A program made the position numbers and the translations under genes. The notes under the pieces are model-generated. The model did no database searches. It saw only the letters and a program-made list of their open reading frames with translations, and was not told where the DNA came from. Positions 15,160 to 25,724 of a stretch of 64,000 bases of DNA are shown here, one piece after another. The stretch is from Pseudooceanicola pacificus. GTDB taxonomy: Bacteria > Pseudomonadota > Alphaproteobacteria > Rhodobacterales > Rhodobacteraceae. Position 1 is the stretch's first letter. Each line of letters begins with the position of its first letter. The stretch lies in assembly GCF_009789075.1 (NCBI RefSeq), contig NZ_WNXQ01000002.1:310001-374000 (forward strand). The letters are read 5' to 3'.

Positions 15160-15747
15160 ATGGCCCGCACCTCCGGATCCCATGCCGCGAAGACCGCGCC
15201 GCGCATCCGTGCCGCGGCGATCCGTCTGTTTGCGCGCCACGGCTATGCCGCCGTCTCGATGCGCCAGATCGCGGGCGAGGTGGGCGTGCAGGTCGGTGCG
15301 CTCTACAACCACACGGCGGACAAGCAGAGCCTGCTGCTGGAGCTGATGGAGGGCCATCTGACGGACCTGCTGGCGGCCTGCGACAGAGCCGACTCGCCCG
15401 ACGGCCCGGTGGCGGCGCTGGAGGCCTTTGTCCGCTTCCACATCCGCTATCACGCCGAGCGGCCCGACGAGGTCTTCATCGCCTATATGGAGCTGCGCAA
15501 CCTGACGCCGGAAAATTTCGCCCGGGTCCAGACGCTGCGCCGCCGCTACGAGGACCGGCTGGAGTCGATCCTGCGCGCCGGGATCGCGGCAGGGGCGTTC
15601 CGGCTGGCCGATGCGCGGATCGGGACGCTTGCGATCATCGGGATGCTGACTGGGATCAACACCTGGTTCCGCGCCAAGGGCCGGTTGTCGCTGGCGGATA
15701 TCGAGGCGATCTACTGCGACATGATCCGCCAGTCGGTGGGGGCCTGA
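15160..15747 (+). CDS. TetR/AcrR-family transcriptional regulator
   Basis: A 195-residue one-component repressor. The N-terminal helix-turn-helix (about 12-60) has the usual order: IRAAAIRLFARHGYAAVSMR, then IAGEVGVQVGALYNHTADK. The C-terminal ligand-binding domain (about 75-190) contains PDEVFIAYMELRNLTPENF, a form seen in regulators of acyl-CoA or lipid metabolism, but the ligand cannot be named. The ATG at 15160 starts close to the first helix. A TGAAC-N4-GTTCA palindrome 14 bases upstream suggests autoregulation. It converges on the cytochrome c gene, with 18 bases between stops. Confidence 0.88.
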   Translation: MARTSGSHAAKTAPRIRAAAIRLFARHGYAAVSMRQIAGEVGVQVGALYNHTADKQSLLLELMEGHLTDLLAACDRADSPDGPVAALEAFVRFHIRYHAERPDEVFIAYMELRNLTPENFARVQTLRRRYEDRLESILRAGIAAGAFRLADARIGTLAIIGMLTGINTWFRAKGRLSLADIEAIYCDMIRQSVGA

Positions 15748-15765
15748 CCCCGGGCGGGGCTGCGC

Positions 15766-16173
15766 TCAGCGGATGCCGTTGGCGCGCTGCACGGCGCGGA
15801 TATAGTCGATCAGCGCCTTGATCTGGGTTTCGCTCAAATCCGGCCGGGCCGGCATCTCGCCAAAGCGCCAGAGCGTGGGTGACTTGCCGTTGGTCAGGGC
15901 CAGCTGGAACGAGAAATTGCTTTGCCGCGCCGGGCGGTAGCGGGAATGCACCAGCGGCGGGCCGACACCGATCCGGCCCGCGCCCGCCACACCGTGACAG
16001 CTGGCGCATTCGGCCTGGAACAGCGCCTGCCCCTGGGCCTGGCGTTCGGTCAGCTCGGGCAGTTCGGCGATGACGACCAGCGGGTCGCCCTGGGCCGCAT
16101 GGGCCAGGTCCGGCGCCAGGACGGGCAGGGTGGCAAGGGCGATGGTCGCGAACATAGTCCTGAAAGAGGTCAT
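15766..16173 (-). CDS. Periplasmic monohaem cytochrome c
   Basis: A 135-residue class I cytochrome c. The signal peptide spans about residues 1-26 (FATIALATLPVLAPDLAHA). The haem site is CASCH, and a likely distal methionine is in GEMPARPDLSETQI, the usual C-terminal pattern. It should carry electrons in the periplasm; its redox partner is unknown. The ATG at 16173 puts the signal peptide first; a longer frame to 16347 would add 58 basic residues across the aconitase terminator. The gene lies downstream of acnA, separated from it by a strong terminator, so it probably has its own promoter in the short gap 16174-16205. Confidence 0.87.
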   Translation of the reverse strand: MTSFRTMFATIALATLPVLAPDLAHAAQGDPLVVIAELPELTERQAQGQALFQAECASCHGVAGAGRIGVGPPLVHSRYRPARQSNFSFQLALTNGKSPTLWRFGEMPARPDLSETQIKALIDYIRAVQRANGIR

Positions 16174-16199
16174 TCTGGATCCTTCTGCACTGCAGAAAT

Positions 16200-16240
16200 G
16201 AAAAAAGCCTTGCCGAACAGTGTCGGCAAGGCTCTTTTTC
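16200..16240 (-). terminator. Rho-independent terminator of acnA
   Basis: A perfect 11-bp stem (AGCCTTGCCGA at 16206-16216 with TCGGCAAGGCT at 16223-16233) and a 6-base loop. On the minus strand it runs into a T-run from 16205 down to 16200. It starts 24 bases after the acnA stop. The plus side also has CTTTTTCT, so it could work in both directions. Confidence 0.9.
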
Positions 16241-16256
16241 TGCAGGTGCGAAGGAA

Positions 16257-19007
<2,751 letters not shown>

Positions 19008-19104
19008 GGGTGGCCTCCCTCTCGAATGAAACAGGGGTAATGCTGATGCTGCTTCTGCCGCATCGCATCGTCTTGATCAAGGGGGCAAACCGCGTTCTGC
19101 ATAC

Positions 19105-19118
19105 ATTTGCATACAAAT
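19105..19118. promoter_or_regulatory. Candidate operator in acnA upstream region
   Basis: A perfect inverted repeat of 5-base arms, ATTTG, CATA, CAAAT, embedded in a repeated GCATACA motif. It is about 100 bases upstream of acnA and 150 bases upstream of the DUF1223 gene. The form suits a GntR-like or MarR-like regulator, but none is encoded nearby. Confidence 0.35.
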
Positions 19119-19267
19119 ACGCGTGTGCAGCCCCGCCCGGATGCCGCCTGTGGCCCATCCGGTCCGAATCACCACACTCGCGAGAGTTCCCGAAACCTTG
19201 ATTGGTTATTACAGGACCATCGGCTTAGACCCGTTCCATCACTCCAAACCTGCCGGGGAAATTCTTG

Positions 19268-19993
19268 ATGTTCGCACGGATCCGCGCCGTAGCCTGCCTG
19301 ACTGCCACTATTCTGGCCGGAGCCGCGTTCCAGCCACAGATGGCCCAGGCCGAGGACCGCGGTCCGATCGTTGTCGAACTCTATACCTCGCAGGGCTGTT
19401 CCTCCTGCCCGCCGGCGGATGCCTTCCTGTCCACCCTGGCGGCGCGCGACGACGTCATCGCCCTGGCGCTGCACGTGGATTACTGGGACTACATCGGCTG
19501 GAAGGACGAATTCGGCTCGCCCGCCTTTTCGCACCGCCAAAAGAACTATGCCCGTTTCGCGGGGCGCCGGTCGGTCTATACGCCGCAGATGGTGATCCAG
19601 GGGCAGGACGATGTGGTGGGCACCCATCCGATGGATGTGGCCGACCTGATCCTGAAACACCGCGATACCGAACCGGGCGTTGCGCTGGCGCTGCAGCGTG
19701 CCGGAAACGGACGGATCCAGATCGACGCCCGCGCCCTGCGCACATTCTCCGGCCCGCTGGTGGTGCAGATCGTGCGTTACCTGCCCAGTGCCTCGGTCGA
19801 AATCCTGCGGGGCGAGAATGCGGGCCGCACGGTGGCCTATTCCAACATCGTCACCGAATGGAAGCCGCTGGCCGAATGGGACACTTCCAAGCCGCTGAAG
19901 ATCGCCGCCGATGTGCCGGGCGAACAGCCTGTCGTGGTCTTGATCCAGCAGAAGGGCCCCGGCGCGATCGAGGCCGCCGCCCGCCTGCGCTGA
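19268..19993 (+). CDS. DUF1223 family secreted thioredoxin-like protein
   Basis: A 241-residue exported protein. The signal peptide is about residues 1-28 and ends near QMAQAED. The mature part begins with a thioredoxin-like strand VVELYTSQGCSSCPPAD, where CSSC is the CXXC pair. HVDYWDYIGWKDEFGSP and YTPQMVIQG follow, both typical of DUF1223. Members are periplasmic and presumed redox-active, but no substrate is established. The ATG at 19268 is preferred to a TTG one codon earlier. The gene is divergent from acnA and convergent with the acyltransferase gene, with only four bases between stops. Confidence 0.88.
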   Translation: MFARIRAVACLTATILAGAAFQPQMAQAEDRGPIVVELYTSQGCSSCPPADAFLSTLAARDDVIALALHVDYWDYIGWKDEFGSPAFSHRQKNYARFAGRRSVYTPQMVIQGQDDVVGTHPMDVADLILKHRDTEPGVALALQRAGNGRIQIDARALRTFSGPLVVQIVRYLPSASVEILRGENAGRTVAYSNIVTEWKPLAEWDTSKPLKIAADVPGEQPVVVLIQQKGPGAIEAAARLR

Positions 19994-19997
19994 GGCC

Positions 19998-20894
19998 TCA
20001 GCCCGCTGCCTTCCAGCGCCGGTGAATCCACAACCACTGTTCCGGATACTGGCGGATCATCGCCTCCAGCGAGTCGTTCATCGCCTGGGTCATGGTCTCT
20101 GGGTCGGAATGCGGGATCGCCTCCTCCACCACCATGCGGAAGGACAGCCCGTCGGGCTGGCGGATGTTGTAGATCGGAAAGACCGCGGCGCCGTATTTCA
20201 GCGCCAGTTCCGCCGGGGACAGCGCCGTCTGCGCCGGGTGACCAAAGAACTCCAGCGTGGCGCCGGTGCTGAAATGCTGGTCGTGCAGCATCGCCACCAT
20301 ATTGCCCTGCCGCAGGAACTTGACCATCTCGGCCAGCCCGCGCCGGGTGCGCGGGAACAGCGGCGTCGCGTTGTCCAGCATCGCCGCCACGTAATGCCGG
20401 TTGAAATAGACGTTGTTCAGCGGCCGGTAGAGCGCGGCCATCTGACCGTATTTCACCGCCATCGCGGCGCGGAACATGGTGTAATTGCCGAAATGGCCCG
20501 AAACGCAGATGATCGGACGGCCGGCGGCGACCTCTGCCTCGAAAGCCGCGAGGCCCGGGCCCTCCAGCGGGAAGTCGGGCAGGCGTTTGCGGACATCGTC
20601 GCCGGAATAGATCTCGATCAGCGTGCGGCCCGCATTGTCGGGCACCTCGCGCACCAGGCGTTCGACCTCGGCCTTGGGCATGTCGGGCCAGACCCGCGCG
20701 AGGTTGTCGCGCACCCGCCCGCGCCAGCCCGCCAGCGGCGCCACCAGGCGCGAGGCGACCCAGCCGATCAGCCGCACCCGGGTGGGATAGGGCAGGGCCA
20801 GGGCGATGCGCATCGGCACCTCCAGCAGCAGGTTCACCGCGTATTGCCCGGCCTTCTGGCCGGTGGACATGCTGTCGAGAGGATCGTCTGCCAT
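19998..20894 (-). CDS. LpxL/HtrB-family acyltransferase-like protein
   Basis: A 298-residue inner-membrane protein of the lipid A late acyltransferase family. It has a membrane-proximal N-terminus, a GHFGNYT motif with the catalytic-type H134, the family block HDQHFSTGATLEFFG and the C-terminal PEQWLWIHRRWK. The known HX4(D/E) signature needs an acid five residues after the histidine; here that position is T139 (codon at 20478-20480). This may reduce or alter activity, or the motif may be read differently in this subfamily. The ATG at 20894 (MADDPLDSM) is chosen over one at 20975, which adds a proline-rich lead. Likely role is lauroyl or myristoyl transfer to lipid A or a lysophospholipid. 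Confidence 0.85.
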   Translation of the reverse strand: MADDPLDSMSTGQKAGQYAVNLLLEVPMRIALALPYPTRVRLIGWVASRLVAPLAGWRGRVRDNLARVWPDMPKAEVERLVREVPDNAGRTLIEIYSGDDVRKRLPDFPLEGPGLAAFEAEVAAGRPIICVSGHFGNYTMFRAAMAVKYGQMAALYRPLNNVYFNRHYVAAMLDNATPLFPRTRRGLAEMVKFLRQGNMVAMLHDQHFSTGATLEFFGHPAQTALSPAELALKYGAAVFPIYNIRQPDGLSFRMVVEEAIPHSDPETMTQAMNDSLEAMIRQYPEQWLWIHRRWKAAG

Positions 20895-21028
20895 CGGTCT
20901 GGTGCCACCTGCCGTTCTGCCGCCCGTCACGCGGGCCAAGGGCGGGCAGGGCGCCCCTGCCGCGGTGCCAGACATAGAGCCCGCGCCCGTGGATCACAAG
21001 CGCCGCAGCCCCTGGGTCAGCTGCCCGG

Positions 21029-23074
21029 TCAGATCACGCGCACCAGCCGCAAGGCGTCGTGGATCGCGGCATGCACGTTGCGCTGGCTGACCGCATCGCC
21101 GATGCGGAACAGGCGGTACTGGCCGTCCGGATTGCGCAGGACCTGCTGCGGCGTTCCGGCAAGCAGCGCGTCGTGATCCACCGCGCCCAGGTTTCTGGAG
21201 CCGGGGCGGAGGTCGAAATAGAGCTCATCCAGGGGCCGGGTGCCGTAGTTCACCACCACCTGATCATAGGTGCCGGTCCAGCGCGCGGGGCCGTAATCGG
21301 TGCCGGTCGTCGCCTCCAGCCGGTTGCCCTGGCGGGTCACCTCCAGCAGGCGGCGGGCGATGGTGAAGGTCACGTCGCCCTGCTGCAGTGCCTTGAGATA
21401 GGGCGAGATATTCATGCCCATCACATCGGGCGAGATCCCCCGGTCGGGCGTCATCAGCTCGACCTTGGCGCCGGCCTGCATCGCCAGTTCGGCCGCCTGC
21501 AGAGCGGCATGGTCGCCGGCCTCGTCATAGATCAGCACGGTGCCACCGGGGGCGATGTCACCGGACAGCAGGTCCCAGGCGCTGATCACCTGGGCGCGGT
21601 CGGTGCGGTCCTCGAACAGCCGGGTTTCGGGCAGGCCGCCGGTGGCGATGATCACGACGTCGGGGGAAAGCTCCCTGATGTCAGAAGCTTCGGCGACGGT
21701 GTTGAAGTGGAATTCGACACCCATCGCGGCGCATTGCGCCATCCGCCAGTCGATGATCGAGACCATCTCGCGCCGCCGGGGCGAGCGCGCGGCCAGCCGC
21801 AACTGCCCGCCCGGCGCATCCGCCGCCTCCAAGACGGTGACGTGGTGGCCGCGTTCGCCGCCCACGCGAGCAGCCTCCAGCCCGCCGGGGCCCGCGCCGA
21901 CCACCACCATGCGCAGGGGGGTGGCGGCCCGTGCGATCTCATGCGGCAGGCTCAGCTCGCGCCCGGTGGAGGGGTTGTGGATGCAGAGCGCCTCGCCCCC
22001 CTCGTAAATCCGGTCAAGGCAGTAGGTCGCGCCGACGCAGGGCCGGATCTCGTGCTCGCGCCCCTCGCTGATCTTGCGCACGATATGCGGGTCGGCGATG
22101 TGCGCGCGGGTCATGCCCACCATGTCGAGCAGGCCGGACTGGACCGCATGGCGCGCGGTGGCCACGTCGGGAATGCGCGCGGCGTGAAAGGTCGGCATCC
22201 CGGTTTCCGCCCGTACCGCCCCGGCGAAATCGAGGTGCGGGGCGCTTTTCATGCCCTGGATCGGGATCACCTCGGTCAGGGCCGGGTCCGTATGGATGCG
22301 GCCGCGTATGACGTTGAGGAAATCGACCTGGCCGGTGTCCCGCAGGCGGCGCGCGATGGCGAGCCCGGTGTCGCGGTCGATGCCGCCGGCCTGCATCTCG
22401 TCGCCGATGAAGCGCAGGCCCAGGATGAACTCCGGCCCGGTCCGCTGTCGTATGGCCGCGATCACGTCCATCGCGAAACGCAGGCGGGTGTCCAGCGTGT
22501 CGGCGCCATAGGGGCCGTCCATCCGATTGGTCAGCGGGGACCAGAACTGATCCATCAGGTGGCCGTAGGCCTCCAGCTCGATCCCGTCCATGCCGCCGGC
22601 CTGCATCCGTTCGGCCGCGTCGGCGTAATCGGTGACGATGCGGTCGATGTCCCAGTCTTCCAGCACCTTGGGAAAGGCCTTGTGCGCCGGTTCCCGGTCC
22701 GGCCCGGAAGAGACGGAGGGCAGCCAGTCGCCCTTGTTCCAGCCGGTGCGGCGGCCCAGATGGGTGAGCTGGATCATCACCGCGCAGCCGTGGGCGTGGC
22801 AGGCATCCGTCAGCTCGCGGATCCAGGGCACGACCTCGTCGCGATAGGCCAGGATATTGTTGAAGGCTGGCGGGCTGTCGCGTGACACCACGGCGGACCC
22901 GGCGGTCATGGTCAGGGCGACGCCGCCCTTGGCCCGTTCCTCGTGATAGGCGCGATAGCGCGCCTTGGGCATCCCGTCCTCGGGATAGGCCGGTTCGTGA
23001 CTGGTGGTCATGATCCGGTTCTTGAGCGTCAGGTGTTTCAGCCGATAGGGCTGGAGAAGCGGATCGTTCGACAC
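21029..23074 (-). CDS. NADH:flavin oxidoreductase, probable N-methylproline demethylase (StcD-like)
   Basis: A 681-residue protein of the 2,4-dienoyl-CoA reductase/trimethylamine dehydrogenase family. The N-terminal FMN TIM barrel (about 1-345) includes HEPAYPEDGMPKARYRAY and ELEAYGHLMDQFWSPLTN. A cysteine region CVGATYCLDRIY with a later CIHN should hold an iron-sulfur cluster; one of the usual four cysteines is replaced (see findings). FAD/NAD domains follow, with VVVGAGPGGLEAARV and ATGGLPE. As far as I recall the closest described relatives are the StcD-type N-methylproline (stachydrine) demethylases of rhizobia. That fits the DMGDH-like genes later in the window. The exact substrate remains inferred. 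Confidence 0.82.
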   Translation of the reverse strand: MSNDPLLQPYRLKHLTLKNRIMTTSHEPAYPEDGMPKARYRAYHEERAKGGVALTMTAGSAVVSRDSPPAFNNILAYRDEVVPWIRELTDACHAHGCAVMIQLTHLGRRTGWNKGDWLPSVSSGPDREPAHKAFPKVLEDWDIDRIVTDYADAAERMQAGGMDGIELEAYGHLMDQFWSPLTNRMDGPYGADTLDTRLRFAMDVIAAIRQRTGPEFILGLRFIGDEMQAGGIDRDTGLAIARRLRDTGQVDFLNVIRGRIHTDPALTEVIPIQGMKSAPHLDFAGAVRAETGMPTFHAARIPDVATARHAVQSGLLDMVGMTRAHIADPHIVRKISEGREHEIRPCVGATYCLDRIYEGGEALCIHNPSTGRELSLPHEIARAATPLRMVVVGAGPGGLEAARVGGERGHHVTVLEAADAPGGQLRLAARSPRRREMVSIIDWRMAQCAAMGVEFHFNTVAEASDIRELSPDVVIIATGGLPETRLFEDRTDRAQVISAWDLLSGDIAPGGTVLIYDEAGDHAALQAAELAMQAGAKVELMTPDRGISPDVMGMNISPYLKALQQGDVTFTIARRLLEVTRQGNRLEATTGTDYGPARWTGTYDQVVVNYGTRPLDELYFDLRPGSRNLGAVDHDALLAGTPQQVLRNPDGQYRLFRIGDAVSQRNVHAAIHDALRLVRVI

Positions 23075-23173
23075 GTGAGGACCCTCGCAACTGTCTGGCG
23101 GGTCGAGTTTTGCCGTCCGCCGCAGGAGTTACAAGGCGCAATCGGGGCGGGGGCGTGCCGTGCCCCGGACATG

Positions 23174-23193
23174 AAAACGGCCCCGAAGGGCCG
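23174..23193 (-). terminator. Terminator after the M15 peptidase gene
   Basis: On the minus strand CGGCCC, TTCG, GGGCCG followed by TTTTC. The stem has 6 GC pairs with a stable UUCG loop. It lies 10 bases past the stop at 23203, so the flavoprotein gene further left is probably transcribed separately. Confidence 0.75.
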
Positions 23194-23202
23194 CCGCGTC
23201 GA

Positions 23203-23772
23203 TCAGCTGCCCCAGCTGCGCACCGGTCCGCAATCCATATGCACGAAGTCCGACCGGGTGTAGCGCCCGACGCCGCCCGCATGGCAGGCCGCGGCCGCCC
23301 GCGCCATCTGGCTGACCGAGCGCGACTGCAGCCGCAGGTCGGCCGCCTGGCCCTTCATGTGGAGCGAGTTGCGCGCCACGCCCGACGAGCGCGAACGCAG
23401 CATCGCGTTGGTTTCCGGTGAGCGGTAGCCGGACACGAGCATGTAGGGTTCCGTCACGTCGAGGAGGTTGTGCGAGGCCGCCAGGATATCCAGCGTCCGC
23501 GTGTCGATGTTCTTGACCTTGTTGTTGCGCCAGTCGCGCATGAAGTAGGTCACTTCGTGCACCGCGTCGCGGATATATTCACCCTCGACCCAGTAGATCA
23601 TGTCGAGCTTTTCGCCCGTCCGCGCCGAGTACATCTTGATGCGTCGGATATCACCGGAGCCGCGCAGGAAGCCTGCCGCCTTGGTGTAAGAGGGGGCTGC
23701 TGCCACCGCTGTTGCTGCGAATGCACCCAGAAGGGCGCGCCGCGAGAAGCTCGCCGAGCCAAATTCGGTCAT
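23203..23772 (-). CDS. Tat-exported DUF882/M15 family murein endopeptidase
   Basis: A 189-residue protein of the YcbK/MepK type. The N-terminus has a Tat signal (SRRALLGAFAATAVAAA). The M15-like zinc site is spread over VSGYRSPETNAML, SLHMKGQAADLRL and DFVHMDCG. MepK of E. coli cuts the L,D (3-3) cross-links made by L,D-transpeptidases. Here the gene lies head to head with such a transpeptidase (24087), as ldtD and mepK are neighbours in E. coli. The ATG at 23772 is chosen because the Tat signal starts there; a frame extending to 23949 has no signal-like start. A terminator follows the stop. Confidence 0.88.
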   Translation of the reverse strand: MTEFGSASFSRRALLGAFAATAVAAAPSYTKAAGFLRGSGDIRRIKMYSARTGEKLDMIYWVEGEYIRDAVHEVTYFMRDWRNNKVKNIDTRTLDILAASHNLLDVTEPYMLVSGYRSPETNAMLRSRSSGVARNSLHMKGQAADLRLQSRSVSQMARAAAACHAGGVGRYTRSDFVHMDCGPVRSWGS

Positions 23773-24086
23773 TCTGCCTGTCCCGTTCCGTACCTGTTGC
23801 CGCGATGTTACGCAGCTCTGCCATCTCATCCCCAGATGCACGTGGAACATTGCATATCCGCGAGGCGTGACCAAGGCGAAGTTCCCTACAAATTTCACCA
23901 AACCGTGATCTCGGCAATAATTTGCCGGCGAGGTCTGGAATTCCCCCATTTTCGGCCGAATAGTTATTCCGTTACATCACCTGTGGACCTTTTTTCGCCG
24001 CCAGAACTTAACCTTATGGACATTGTCGCTCTCCCGTTGCGATGACACTGTCCAGCCCCGAAAAGACTCCGAGAGGAACCGCCCGG

Positions 24087-25694
24087 ATGCCATTCAAGCC
24101 ATTTTCCATTCCCGGTTGTGCTGCGATTGCATTGCTCGCCTTCATGGTCGCCGTCCCCGCAGCGCCGGTCGCCGCCCAGGTGACCGCGTTCAAACAGGCG
24201 GTGGCGGAATCGGCTGCGCGCGATCGCGAGGTGGCCGCCTTCTACCGGCATCAGGATTATGCGCCGATCTGGACCGGAGCCGACGAGGCAAGCCGCCTGC
24301 GCCGCGCCGCCCTGCTCGAAGCCGTGCGCAATGCCGGGGATCACGGTCTGCCCGAGGCCAAGTACCGCCCCGACGCGCTGCTGGACCGCATGGCCAGGGC
24401 CCATACCCCACGTGAGCTGGGTCTGCTGGAGGCCGAGCTGACCCGCACCTACCTGGACTATGCGACCGATATCCAGACCGGCATCCTGACCCCGGGCAAG
24501 GTCGACAGCGAGATCAAGCGCGTGGTGCCGCTGCGCGACACGTCGGAATACATGAACGGGATCGCCTCGGCCGATCCGCGCGCCTTCCTGCGCAGCCTGA
24601 TCCCCACGACCAGCGAATACACCCGCCTGCTGCGCGCCAAGCTCGACATGGAGCGCGAGATCGCCTCGGGCGGCTGGGGCCCCGAGGTTCCCGCCACTGC
24701 GCTGAAACCGGGTGACCGGGGCGCTCCGGTGATCGCCCTGCGCAACCGTCTGATCGCCATGGGCTACCTGCCGCGCAACGTGGGTGTCACCTATGACGCC
24801 GGCATGCAGGCCGCGGTGCAGGAATTCCAGCGCGACCACGGCCTGACCGAGGACGGCGTGGCCGGTTCCGGCACGATGAAGGAAATCAACGTCTCGGAAG
24901 AGGACCGGCTGAAATCGGTCATCGTCGCGATGGAGCGCGAGCGCTGGCTGAACCGGCCGCGCGGCGACCGCCACGTGCTGGTCAACCTGACGGATTTCAC
25001 CGCCAAGATCGTCGATTTCGACAAGGTGAGTTTCGAAACCCGCTCGGTGATCGGCAAGAACGACCCCGACCGCCGCAGCCCCGAGTTTTCCGACGTGATG
25101 GAGCATATGGTGGTGAATCCCACCTGGAACGTGCCCCGGTCCATCGCGACCAAGGAGTACCTGCCTGTCCTGCAGCGCAATCCCTATGCCGTCAGCCATC
25201 TGCGGCTGGTCAACGCGCGCGGGCAGGTGGTGGATCGCGGGTCGGTCAATTTCGCGGCCTATAACGCGCGCAACTTTCCCTTCAACCTGAAACAGCCCCC
25301 GTCCGAGCGCAACGCGCTTGGCCTGGTGAAGTTCATGTTCCCGAACCCCTACAACATCTACCTGCACGACACGCCGTCCAAGAGCCTGTTCGCCCGCGAG
25401 CAGCGCGATTTCTCGCACGGCTGCATCCGGCTGAGCGATCCGTTCGATTTCGCCTATGCCCTGCTGGCGCGGCAGGAGTCCGATCCCCAGTCGGTCTTTC
25501 AATCCGTGCTGCGCACCGGGCGCGAAACCACGATCCGGCTGAAAGAGCCGGTGCAGGTACACCTGATCTATCGCACCGCCGTGACCCAGGCGAAGGGGCG
25601 GATGAACTTCCGCCGCGACGTCTATGGCCGCGATGCGCGGATCTGGGACGCGCTGCAGGCGGCAGGGGTGGCGCTGCGCGTCGGACAGAGCTAA
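24087..25694 (+). CDS. L,D-transpeptidase of the YcbB/LdtD type
   Basis: A 535-residue periplasmic murein enzyme. A signal peptide (about 1-32, ending PVAAQ) is followed by the L,D-transpeptidase scaffold domain (about 35-190). A peptidoglycan-binding domain follows (about 205-265, LKPGDRGAPVIALRNRL and AVQEFQRDHGLTEDG), then the YkuD catalytic domain. Its nucleophile is C446 in SHGCIRLSD, with the upstream histidine region before it. It makes 3-3 cross-links in peptidoglycan. The ATG at 24087 is preferred (AGAGG 11 bases upstream, signal peptide directly after) over 24042. It starts a rightward operon with lpxD 30 bases downstream and is divergent from the MepK-like endopeptidase. Confidence 0.92.
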   Translation: MPFKPFSIPGCAAIALLAFMVAVPAAPVAAQVTAFKQAVAESAARDREVAAFYRHQDYAPIWTGADEASRLRRAALLEAVRNAGDHGLPEAKYRPDALLDRMARAHTPRELGLLEAELTRTYLDYATDIQTGILTPGKVDSEIKRVVPLRDTSEYMNGIASADPRAFLRSLIPTTSEYTRLLRAKLDMEREIASGGWGPEVPATALKPGDRGAPVIALRNRLIAMGYLPRNVGVTYDAGMQAAVQEFQRDHGLTEDGVAGSGTMKEINVSEEDRLKSVIVAMERERWLNRPRGDRHVLVNLTDFTAKIVDFDKVSFETRSVIGKNDPDRRSPEFSDVMEHMVVNPTWNVPRSIATKEYLPVLQRNPYAVSHLRLVNARGQVVDRGSVNFAAYNARNFPFNLKQPPSERNALGLVKFMFPNPYNIYLHDTPSKSLFAREQRDFSHGCIRLSDPFDFAYALLARQESDPQSVFQSVLRTGRETTIRLKEPVQVHLIYRTAVTQAKGRMNFRRDVYGRDARIWDALQAAGVALRVGQS

Positions 25695-25724
25695 GCAGGC
25701 ACCCGTAACCGGACGGGAGGCCCC

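Noticed and set aside
19072..19081. An FNR/Anr-type box (CTTGATCAAG)
   Set aside because: The FNR site needs TTGAT and ATCAA separated by four bases; here the half-sites overlap, leaving only a short palindrome.
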